Assembly: GCA_026770585.1 (NCBI GenBank)
Contig: MU646567.1
Coordinates: 262,058-278,798, forward strand
Direction of reading: 5' to 3'
From: Baffinella frigidus
Lineage: Eukaryota > Cryptophyceae > Cryptomonadales > Baffinellaceae
Length of the DNA: 16,741 bases
Under the pieces are notes generated by a model, which was given only the letters and a program-made list of their open reading frames with translations, was not told where the DNA came from and made no database searches. The position numbers were made by a program, and so were the translations under genes. This document shows, in pieces, positions 1-7,227 of the stretch; the first letter of the stretch is position 1; every line of letters begins with the position of its first letter.

Positions 1-85
<85 letters not shown>

Positions 86-143
86 TAGATAGATAAAGAG
101 AGAGAGAGAGAGAGAGAGAGGAAGAGAAAGAGAAAGAGAGAGA

Positions 144-175
<32 letters not shown>

Positions 176-187
176 AAGCGAGAGAGG
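1..187. repeat. (GA)n microsatellite with a short (TG)n run
   Basis: An almost uninterrupted purine tract of GA dinucleotides with scattered AAA and GATA interruptions, plus a TG run near 144-162. It begins at or before the window edge. It has no coding meaning. Confidence 0.97.
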
Positions 188-302
188 ATATCAGTTGGGA
201 TGACTCTCGGCCTCTGCAAACGCCCTCCAAAGTGATATCCGACGCCAGGTCGAAATGGCTCCAGTGCCAATCTAGTCCCAGCACCAAATATAATTAATCT
301 CA

Positions 303-419
303 GGAATGTCCTTCTAAACGAAGATTTGTACCAACAACTTTTAGGGTTTTAAAATATTCGTACTTTTAGGGCTTTGAAATGTCTGGATTTGTACCAAAAT
401 CGTTTAGAAGGACAGTTCC
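303..419. repeat. Small inverted-repeat element
   Basis: The left end (303-321, containing GTCCTTCTAAACGA) is mirrored at 400-419 (TCGTTTAGAAGGACAGTTCC). Both arms run inward into a GGATTTGTACCA-like motif. A close relative of this end, TCGTTTAGATGGACCGG, lies inside the inverted repeat near 12507. This looks like a MITE-like hairpin; no coding capacity is visible. Confidence 0.7.
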
Positions 420-466
420 GAGATCCATTCTGTTATGGATCGCGATGAAATCTAATCCCGCGGAGC

Positions 467-578
467 ATTCAAGTTGAATACGATCTGGCGACAAAAAATA
501 CTACATAATTGGACCATACAAGTAATAGTTAAAAAAATGTGTAGTAATTTTCGTTGCCAGATCGTATTCAACTTGAAT
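467..578. repeat. 112-bp hairpin with about 40-bp arms
   Basis: ATTCAAGTTGAATACGATCT at the left end reappears reverse-complemented at the right end. The arms continue inward to ACTACA/TGTAGT with a few mismatches, leaving a loop of about 30 bp. The shape is that of a foldback element or MITE. A minus-strand reading frame overlaps it, but this is an accident of the repeat. Confidence 0.8.
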
Positions 579-749
579 ACCTGTCCGGGTGAAATCCGAA
601 TCTGAGATAGAATCTCATCTCGGAACATACCAGAAACTGACCACATAAACAGGCGTGAGATAGCATCGTTGTATGCCTCAAGTAGCATGTACACCCTTAT
701 CTTCGGCGTCGGAAGCCTCAGATAGCGGGGCATAGTCTGTCTTGTTCCG

Positions 750-899
750 AAATTAATTCTATGAGGTGACGGGACTGGGTTAGTGCACGCACTAACACGC
801 ACTAATGTTAGTAATCCAGCCCCGTCACCGCATAGATTATATCTCAAAGCGCACGCACTAATCCAGTCCCGTCACCCAACAGATTATGTCTCAGATTCG
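750..899. repeat. Three-copy repeat, two direct and one inverted
   Basis: TAATCCAGYCCCGTCACC followed by AGATTATRTCTCA occurs as a tandem pair (about 809-847 and 856-896). A third, inverted copy reads GGTGACGGGACTGGGTTAGT at 765-784. The short motif GCACGCACTAA is interspersed. It is a small compound repeat with no gene. Confidence 0.75.
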
Positions 900-942
900 G
901 CTTGGCCATGTCATCATGACAGGGTTTCAAACACCAGGGGGT

Positions 943-1003
943 GTCCATCTAAAATAGCGACCATCTAGAATATTTCCGGTACACGGAAATATTTTAGATG
1001 GAC
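943..1003. repeat. Short hairpin with an internal duplication
   Basis: GTCCATCTAAAATA at the left end matches the reverse complement of the right end (TATTTTAGATGGAC). CCATCTAGAATATTTCCG near 961-978 pairs with CGGAAATATTTTAGATGG. The GTCCATCTAA terminal motif recurs at the outer edges of the large inverted duplication (near 9052-9064 and 13333). Confidence 0.7.
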
Positions 1004-1023
1004 GCGTTGCGAAAAAGATTCTG

Positions 1024-1200
1024 TTACCACCAACCCTCACGGAAAGACCAAATCCTCGATTCTCAGACCTCGGATTTACCTTGCCAGCCAGGCGAATTCG
1101 CGTGGCTGTGTTGACCTAAGTCGCAATCTTGGTACAAAATCAACTTTGGGGAACAGGTCGAAATCAATTGATCTGGTCCTTCCGTGAGGGTTAGTGGTAA
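1024..1200. repeat. 177-bp inverted-repeat element
   Basis: The terminal repeats are about 27 bp with two mismatches: TTACCACCAACCCTCACGG at the left end and CCGTGAGGGTTAGTGGTAA at the right end. The 9-bp word GACGCGTTG lies just outside on both sides (1001-1009 and 1203-1211), at unequal distances. The terminal CCAACCCTCACGG also occurs in the tandem unit at 1491-2137, so the two are related. Confidence 0.75.
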
Positions 1201-1342
1201 GTGACGCGTTGAAAGGGATTTCCGACACCCCCCTGCACTAACCGGGTATCGGCCACTTTCGAGCTCTGCCGGGTTGACCGAATATTCGCAAGTGGACATG
1301 CTGGGTCCGCGGTACAACCCCCGTCAACATTTCCGCTCCAAC

Positions 1343-1366
1343 GAGCGAGGGCGAGGGCGAGAGGGC

Positions 1367-1398
<32 letters not shown>

Positions 1399-1420
1399 AC
1401 GACAGAGAGAGGGAGAGAGC
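1343..1420. repeat. GAGGGC/GA low-complexity tract
   Basis: A purine-rich run that grades from GAGGGCGAG repeats into plain GA dinucleotides. On the minus strand it generates artefactual Leu/Ser-rich frames. Confidence 0.95.
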
Positions 1421-1490
1421 TAGACGTACAGGAAATATCCGTGCCGTAGTGGGCCGCGAGGGGGCGCGCGCGCTCAAGCGCTGCGACGAC

Positions 1491-1824
1491 GAAGCCCAGG
1501 TTGCTCGCCAGGTCCAGCAGGGAGGTGTAGGGCCTGCGTCTCCCGTGCGCCGCCTGCCACCCACCACGCAAGAGTGTAAGACTGACCTGAGAAAACAAGT
1601 CAGTTCACACGGAATTTGTACCAACTTTCCGAAATTTCGATTTTTCTCGGCGGAGAATGTTGACTTATGAATTTTTCAAAATAGCCAGATTTGGCTATTT
1701 TTACTACACGGCACTCTGCCCTCCACTCTTGCGTGGCACCAACCCTCACGGGCTCAGTAAATCGATGGTTTTCGATGTTCCATGTCAAGGAAAAATGGCT
1801 CCACGGACGCCAGAACCCGGCGGC
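1491..1824. repeat. Tandem unit, copy 1 (interrupted)
   Basis: The unit starts with GAAGCCCAGGTTGCTCGCC and ends with CCAGAACCCGGCGGC. Its left part (1491-1566) and right part (1737-1824) match the corresponding parts of the adjacent copy at 1825-2137. They are separated here by a hairpin insertion at 1564-1736. Without the insertion the unit is about 160 bp. The left part, read on the minus strand, continues an open frame with LLDLASNLGF in both copies. It may descend from an exon, but nothing identifies it. Confidence 0.8.
1564..1736. mobile_element. Hairpin-ended insertion in tandem copy 1
   Basis: The segment is bounded by CCACGCAAGAGTG and its exact reverse complement CACTCTTGCGTGG. It sits between the ACC-rich junction of the tandem unit and the CACCAACCCTCACGGG that continues it. 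The interior carries GTTGACTTATGAA and TTTGTACCAA motifs seen in other hairpins of the window. It is non-coding and MITE-like. Confidence 0.7.
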
Positions 1825-2137
1825 GAAGCCCAGGTTGCTCGCCAGGTCCAGCAGGGAGGTGTAGGGCCTGCGTCTCCCGTGTGCCGCCTGCCACCCACCA
1901 ACCTTATCTCAGAGAAGGGATTTTTAAATCCGTTTTCGTAAGTCAATTCCTGTACAAATTCGTCAACTTGTACTTTTCTCTGCGCATACGTTGACAGGTT
2001 TGAAGGGGGGGTGACTTGAGAAAACGAATTTGAAAATCCCTTTTCTGAGATACAACCCTCACGGGCTCAGTAAATCGATGGTTTTTGATGTTCAATGCCA
2101 AGGCAAAATGGCTCCACGGACGCCAGAACCCGGCGGC
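1825..2137. repeat. Tandem unit, copy 2 (interrupted)
   Basis: It starts immediately after copy 1. The left part is 1825-1903 and the right part 2053-2137, each nearly identical to the matching part of copy 1. It is split by a different palindromic element (1904-2052) at a point within a few bases of the split in copy 1. Confidence 0.8.
1904..2052. mobile_element. Palindromic MITE-like element (TTATCTCAG family, copy 1)
   Basis: The termini are TTATCTCAG and CTGAGATA with long imperfect arms. CAACC precedes and follows the element. The uninterrupted target CCAACCCTCACGG is present at about 1739-1751, so this looks like an insertion with a 5-bp target duplication. It is related to 4657-4806. 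No protein is encoded. Confidence 0.75.
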
Positions 2138-2227
2138 CTCCACGGGAAATCCGTGGCCTCAAATTCGACGATTTGCTCAGGGTGTGAGGGTTGGTGGAAA
2201 GACACCCCGTTTGTTCATGTTAGTCGT

Positions 2228-2387
2228 AAAACTCCTGGAAAGTTCGGTAGTTTCTCCTACGGCATTGCCTAGGACCTCCTACCGTAGGCCAAAATCCTAG
2301 GACATTTTAGTCATAGGAGCCCTACGGCCTACGGTAGGTAGGTCCTACCTAAATCCGTAGGGAAACTACCGAACTTTCCAGGAGTTT
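2228..2387. mobile_element. 160-bp palindromic element (AAACTCCTGG termini)
   Basis: The 26-bp terminal inverted repeats are perfect (AAACTCCTGGAAAGTTCGG and its complement at the right end). The interior holds several CCTACGGTAGG-like and CCTAGGAC motifs that form smaller palindromes. The same CCTACGGTAGG core word is found in the elements at 10169 and 16396. It is non-coding. Confidence 0.82.
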
Positions 2388-2434
2388 CCCTATGAATGTA
2401 CTGTCCGCGTGCTGAGGGCTGGCGGGTTTGTACT

Positions 2435-2628
2435 CCACCCTGGAGGGGACTTGCGGCCAATCCCGAATAACCCTTTATCGCAAAAGTTGACAGGGTTTGT
2501 ACCACTCAAATACTTATAAGACCGTTTTGTACCAGATCCATTCATCGCGGGGGACTGAGATCTCAGTCCATTCCAAGGGAAGTTGACTTAAGAATGCTCA
2601 AAATACCCCCACCCTGCCTCCAGGGTGG
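2435..2628. repeat. Inverted-repeat segment with a central perfect palindrome
   Basis: CCACCCTGGAGG at 2435-2446 is mirrored by CCTCCAGGGTGG at 2617-2628. Inside, GGACTGAGATCTCAGTCC (2552-2569) is a perfect 18-bp palindrome. The right arm contains GTTGACTTAAGAATGCTCAA, close to the interior of the insertion at 1564-1736. The two are therefore probably related hairpin elements. Confidence 0.6.
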
Positions 2629-2960
2629 CAAATCGGGGGTTGGTAGAAGGATCGTGAAGCGCGTCGCTTCGCATGAAGGGGGGGGGGTAGTTGTTGCCTG
2701 ACACGGGCCCAGCGTGAGACAGGACACGTGTAACTCGGATCGGAGCTAGCTGGATCGGAGCCAGCTGGCTCCATGGCGGGATTCAAGAACGTGCCTGGAT
2801 GTATGGCAAGACGCCGTCTTGCCCGACTGCGCCAGCTTGGTACCCCCAGACCCCGCCCTCTTTGTCGTGCCCCGCGTGGATGGTGTCCCTGCTCGACCAC
2901 CCAAGAGCATCAGCATTTCCGAGCAAGGAGAACACCACGGCCTAATCCGTTTCAAAGTGA
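2629..2960. other. No gene recognised
   Basis: A GC-rich stretch with a short run of G near 2679 and a local duplication of GGATCGGAGC (about 2739-2763). Open frames here are short, overlap on both strands and resemble no family. Confidence 0.6.
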
Positions 2961-3299
2961 TTGCCAACGCGGGTCGACGAAATGTCTAGCAATCGTCTCT
3001 ACGAACAAACCGCCCGGGTAGCCACGCACCAGAGAGCGGTGGACGGAAATATGTACGCGAGCCACACACCCGCGCTGGCGCGCTTGGCCAAACTACCCTT
3101 GCTCGACAGGACCCAGACCCCCCCCCCCGCGAGCGCAACGCATGTCATGAGCAAACAGACCAAGCACGCTCTCCTCGCGGAGCAGATAGGCGACCGCCCA
3201 GAGCGCCCTGTCCTCGCGCCCATGTTGCACGGGAGTCTTCAAGTTCCCTCGGTACGTAGGTACGTACTGATGATGAGTACGTCAACTAAATTTAGGTAG
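2961..3299 (+). other. Weak exon-like open frame, 112 codons, unidentified
   Basis: An open frame with protein-like composition in its middle. The segment starting SNRLYEQTARVATHQRA and followed by HTPALARLAKLP loosely resembles the RLY...A.R...R pattern of low-complexity eukaryotic structural proteins. The frame contains a run of prolines produced by a poly-C tract (about 3117-3128). There is no domain, no clear start context and no second copy. It may be a relic exon or chance, and I would not call it a gene without transcript support. Confidence 0.2.
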
Positions 3300-3725
3300 T
3301 TCGAAACCCCAAAGCACGAACAGGTTATTTAGTGGGAAAACCAGAAATGGCTCCAATGTCACGAACTATGATGCCTCCAACTTTTCTGCCCCTCGATAAA
3401 ACAAAAAACTTTTCTTCGCAAAGTTATAGGCCTTCAAAAACTGAGCATCTTTGTTGTCCCAAGGTTTTTGCGAGGATGGGTGGAAGGATGTGCAAAACCA
3501 GATGCGGTGGTTTTGGGGGAGTCATATTTTGAGCATGTTTGCGGGCCTCTGATGCCCCAGATTCATTGAGCGGATCTGAAGGGGACCCTTTAAGGATTCT
3601 AGAACCGTCAAGAAAAGTGAAATGAGCCCAGGGGATCGAAAGTTACACCCAATCGAGTGCCCGACGGGCCCGCCTCGGGACCGGGAATCCCCGCAAACCC
3701 TCGTTTTGAGGTCCCTCTCCTCCTT
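3300..3725. other. No gene or repeat recognised
   Basis: Mixed-composition sequence. I see no convincing coding frame, RNA fold or repeat boundary. Confidence 0.55.
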
Positions 3726-3802
3726 CATGTTAAAATCCGAGATCACATTTGTACACCAACTTTCAATTGTGTTTCACAAATGTGCTCTCAGATTTTAACA
3801 TG
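3726..3802. repeat. 77-bp hairpin
   Basis: CATGTTAAAATC at the left end is matched by GATTTTAACATG at the right end. The arms continue inward through CACATTTGT and ACAAATGTG. The loop is about 20 bp. It is a compact foldback sequence like the others in the window. Confidence 0.8.
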
Positions 3803-3935
3803 AATCTGCGGAAGATCATGTCCCCACGAAAAGCTCTGCTTCTCCACCCTCCAAAGTGGATGGATTTGTACAACGACCCAGGATGACAACTTAAAAAAGC
3901 ATTTCAGGGCTAATCGCTTCCGAACGAACGTCCGA

Positions 3936-4050
3936 AGTGGAGAGCGAAACGCGATCCGAAAGGAAAAATGCTTTCTCTGCAGATCCCTTCTACGGAACGG
4001 CGTGTCGTTGGCATATGTTCGGCGAAATTAAAACCTGAAGGACCTAAATA
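3936..4050 (+). repeat. Dispersed repeat (GATCCGAAAG...CCTAAA family), copy 1
   Basis: The copy contains GCGATCCGAAAGGAAAAATG, CTTTCTCTGCAGATCCC, CGGCGTGTCGTTGGCATATG and ends in AACCTGAAGGACCTAAA. Related copies lie at 6811-6919 (minus), 9273-9390 (plus) and, in a diverged form, 4380-4452, 15584-15671 (minus) and 16180-16250. It is non-coding and of unknown class. Confidence 0.8.
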
Positions 4051-4379
4051 AGTGGATCAAATCGGAGGATGTTGCTTTTCATTTTCCGCCTTGGAGGGTT
4101 TCAATTCGACCCCCCCCACACACACAGCGGACTTGGAAGGGATTTCGAGTAACCCTCAAACAATAGGACCTAGAACCCTACGGTAGGCAATCCGTAGTGA
4201 CATAGCGGGGGTTCCTACGGATAAGGTAACCGGAAATGCCTTGATTCTGACGATTGTTCACCTTCGTAGCCCTATTGGGCCGTCCGGAGGGGTCTCAAAC
4301 TGCAGGCCAAACGCGTCAAACCCCCGAGATATGATCGGGGCGAGAAATTGCGGATAAAAGTGTACAACAAGGTTTCCAC

Positions 4380-4452
4380 GGTCTTTCTACAGAACCAGTT
4401 CCGGTGTCCGCCTATGTTGGGAGCTCGAAGAACCTAAAGGACCTAAAGGACG
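4380..4452 (+). repeat. Dispersed repeat, CCTATGTTGGGAGC variant
   Basis: GAACCAGTTCCGGTGTCCGC followed by CTATGTTGGGAGCTCGAAG and a double AACCTAAAGGACCTAAAGG tail. It matches 15584-15671 (reverse) and 16180-16250 closely. Its tail matches the copies at 3936 and 9273. Confidence 0.8.
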
Positions 4453-4544
4453 TCTGCGTGGTATCAATTTAACGATGAGACTTGTGACTGAAATTCGAGT
4501 TTACGACCTGGCGTGCTTGTACAACTGTCGCTCTGGCGCTCCAG

Positions 4545-4637
4545 GATCCTACATGGGGTAATATCCCCAGACTCCCCCTCACGAGGCTATGGGGGATGAG
4601 TGGATGATCCTATTGGGGTAGTAGCCCCAGAGTCGCC
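4545..4637. repeat. Imperfect direct repeat
   Basis: GATCCTACATGGGGTAATAT and then CCCCAGA (4545-4571) is repeated as GATCCTATTGGGGTAGTAGC and then CCCAGA (4606-4632). About 28 bp separates the copies. Confidence 0.65.
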
Positions 4638-4656
4638 GCATGCGCGACAACCGCAA

Positions 4657-4806
4657 TTATCTCAGAAAACGAGTTCTAAAACTCGTTTTCTTAAGTCAAT
4701 TCCCCTATAAAATTGTCAACTTATGCGGAGAGTAAAGAATAAGTTGACGAATTCGTAGGGGGGTTGACTTAAGAAAACGAGTTTTAGAACTCGTTTTCTG
4801 AGATAA
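4657..4806. mobile_element. 150-bp palindromic MITE-like element (TTATCTCAG family, copy 2)
   Basis: The 43-bp terminal inverted repeats are perfect, starting TTATCTCAGAAAACGAG and ending CTCGTTTTCTGAGATAA. The arms then continue imperfectly (CAACTTAT against ATAAGTTG), so nearly the whole element folds on itself. Each arm also contains its own small palindrome (AACGAGTTCTAAAACTCGTT). GCAA flanks both ends, a possible 4-bp target duplication. The perfect arms suggest recent insertion or ongoing homogenisation. It encodes no protein. Confidence 0.85.
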
Positions 4807-5545
4807 GCAAGGAGGATCGATGTCCTCATCGTTTCCTTCGCGAAAGGGCAAACGCCACATCCTCGGTTTGGTCAACTTTGGACGGAGGAGCTTGTAACCT
4901 TTTCGTGGATCAGAACTTCTGAGGAGGGGGATGTGAGAAGTGCATCCAGGATGCCACGCCAGGGCAGAACTGGGATTTTCCTACACACTCGTTCGCAATA
5001 GATCCTTTATGGCTCATCCTGGTGAAAAATCTTTTAAAAAAATATTATTACGCCCAGCAACGGCTCCAATTCCCGATATTTTTGGCGTGTTTCCCGGGTA
5101 GAATTAACTTTATTTGAAATTCGGGTAGTAAAAATGGAATATCGACACCTGGCGTGGCTCAGGTCCTTGAGGTCCTTTAAGTTGGTTATGAGCCTGACGG
5201 CGCTCCCGCTCCTCTGGGCGCAGGCCACCGGGTACCCCGACTTCTGGCAAATGGTCGTGTTTGGTCACATTACTCGAAGATTCCGCGAGTAACGTGACCA
5301 AGCCCGTACTTGTACAAAACTCCCACTTCCAGTCTCGAGCGGGGAGTCGCTTTACATTTTTTCAGCCAAAAAGATAAACGAGAAATGTCAAGAATTTTCC
5401 AGCCAAACCGTTCAACCAGAAATATCCACAAGATGTTTAACCAAAAATATCCAGTGATTGAAAGCACTGCAGTTTTCTCGCCCCGACCGCGACCTGGTTG
5501 GCCAAAGTTTGGCGAGGGTCAATCAGTTGCATGGCGGGGAGGAGG
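4807..5545. other. No gene recognised
   Basis: Mixed-composition sequence. A few frames of 63-88 codons overlap on both strands with no recognisable domain. A CTCAGGTCCTTGAGGTCC stretch near 5159 recalls the tail of the dispersed repeat at 3936. Confidence 0.55.
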
Positions 5546-5549
5546 CGCA

Positions 5550-5900
5550 CCCTACACCCTAAACACTAAACCCTAAACCCCAAATCAATAAACACTAAAC
5601 AACAATAAATAAACAATACACCCTGATACTCACCCCTCACCCCTACACCTCAAACCCTAAATTCTAAACCCTAAACCTTCACAATAACCCCTCCCCCCTA
5701 CACCTTAAACCCTTAACCCTAAACACTAAACCCTAATAATAATCCCTAACACCTGCACCCTAACCCCTACACCCTGAACCCTGCACTAAGGTGGGCATGA
5801 GAACCCAAAACCCAAAACCATAAAGCCTAAACCCTAAACCCTAAACCCCAAACCCTACAAACCCTAAACCCTAACACGAACCCCTACCCCTCCAAACTTA
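5550..5900. repeat. Degenerate CCCTAAA (telomere C-strand-like) array
   Basis: Many copies of CCCTAAACCCTAAA and variants (CCCTACACC, CCCTAACAC, AACACTAAA), interrupted by AT-rich pieces. CCCTAAA is the C-strand of the TTTAGGG telomere unit. The high degeneracy argues for an old internal array rather than a living chromosome end. Confidence 0.9.
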
Positions 5901-5961
5901 ACGCTACATGGGACACTTTTGAACGGAGATTGGACCCGTTTCTGCAATGTGTGTTGGAAAT

Positions 5962-6041
5962 GGATATCCGGGCACGACGGTGGCCGCTCAAAAAGCTACG
6001 GGTCACCGTCGTGCCCGGATATCCGGGCACGACGGTCACCC
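5962..6041. repeat. Palindromic module between the telomere-like arrays
   Basis: The 19-bp word GGATATCCGGGCACGACGG occurs three times: plus at 5962-5980, minus at 6006-6024 and plus again at 6018-6036. The last two overlap to form a near-perfect 42-bp palindrome centred on GGATATCC (6000-6041). It sits between the C-rich and G-rich telomere-like arrays. Confidence 0.85.
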
Positions 6042-6745
6042 GTTGGGGTTTGGGGTTTATAGTGTGGGGTGTGGGGCTTGAGAATTAGGATTCAGGGTGT
6101 ATGGTTTAGGGTTCAGAATTTCAAAGTTTTTTAAAAGTTTGAAGGATTAGGGTTCAGGGTTTAGGGTTCAAGGTTTGCGGTTCAGGGTTCAGGGTATAGG
6201 GTCTAGGGTTCAAGGTTTAGGGTTTAGGGTTTAGGGTCTAGGGTTCGGGGTGTAGGGTTCAGGGTTCAGGGTTTAGGCTTTAGGGTTTAGGGTTGAGGGT
6301 TTAGGGTTTCGGGTTCAGGGTCTAGTGTTGGAGGGTTAGGGTTGAGGGCTTAGGGTTTATGGTTTAGGGTTCAGTGCTTCGGATTCTGGGTTCAGTTTTG
6401 GGGGTTTAGGTTTTACGATTGAGTGTTTAGGTATCAGGGTTTAGGTTTTAGGGAGTAGGGTTGAGGGTTGAGAGTTGAGGGTTCAGGGTGTAAGGTTTAT
6501 GATCAAGGGTTTATGGTCGAGGGTTTTGGGTTTAGGGTTCAGGGTTTAGGGTTCAGGGTTGAGGGTTGAGGGTTGAGGGTTGAAGGTTGACAATTTAGGG
6601 TTTAGGGTTTAGGGTTGAGGTTTGAGCGTCGAGGGTATAAAGTTGAGAAATCAGAGTTGAGGGTTTATGGTTTAGGGTTCAGGTTTCTGGGATTAGGGTT
6701 TAGGGTTCAGGGTTTGGGGTTTGGGGTTTGGTGTTTCGGGTTTCG
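6042..6745. repeat. Degenerate TTTAGGG (telomere G-strand-like) array
   Basis: About 700 bp of GGGTTTAGGG, GGGTTCAGGG and GGGTTGAGGG variants with mostly 7-bp spacing and frequent point changes. Together with 5550-5900 it gives the order C-strand, palindrome, G-strand. Frames read through it are artefacts. Confidence 0.92.
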
Positions 6746-6810
6746 GCTGGAACCTCCATCCTGAAGCTGGGCATATCAATCCTGAAGCTTGGATCACGGA
6801 TACCAGCCTT

Positions 6811-6919
6811 GAGGTCCTTTAGCTTTTAATTTCTCCCAACATAGCCCAACGACACGCCCTTCCGTAGAAAGGACTGCAGAGAAAGCATTTTTGCTCTCGG
6901 ATCGCGTTTCGCTCTCCAG
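6811..6919 (-). repeat. Dispersed repeat (GATCCGAAAG...CCTAAA family), copy 2, inverted
   Basis: The reverse complement of the family at 3936 and 9273. It begins with GAGGTCCTTTAGC, passes through CCCAACGACACGCC and ends CGGATCGCGTTTCGCTCTCC. It lies directly downstream of the telomere-like array. Confidence 0.8.
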
Positions 6920-7045
6920 TGCAGCGAAGGCTGCCAAACAGTTTTCAAGCACCAGCAAAGGCTACCAATCAATGTTTGAAACCAAAAAACTGGCAGTTTG
7001 GGCTAGTACTACCAGTTTCAACAAAAAACTGGAACAGGGCTTCAT

Positions 7046-7192
7046 CGAAGTTAAGGTCACACAATAGAAGGTTGCAAACCGTAAACTGAGATGTGGACCT
7101 TAATTATCTAAGGTCCGCACACCACACCCGTTTTATGTTGACCTTAATTGTTGAAGGTCCGCACCACACCCGTTTTGCGTGACCTTAATTTC
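7046..7192. repeat. Short tandem repeat, GACCTTAATT unit of about 45 bp
   Basis: GGACCTTAATTATCTAAGGTC and then CGCACACCACACCCGTTTT is followed by GACCTTAATTGTTGAAGGTC and then CGCACCACACCCGTTTT. A partial third GACCTTAATTTCG ends the array, and AGTTAAGGTCACA precedes it. GACCTTAAT...AAGGTC can form a small hairpin in each unit. Confidence 0.8.
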
Positions 7193-7227
7193 GAGTAAGC
7201 CCTCTTGTTGTGAGAGTGGCTGATTGG

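Noticed and set aside
1-187. GA tract as a telomere or nucleomorph chromosome end
   Set aside because: It is a plain dinucleotide run without a regular longer unit, and ordinary sequence follows. The telomere-like units in this window are TTTAGGG.
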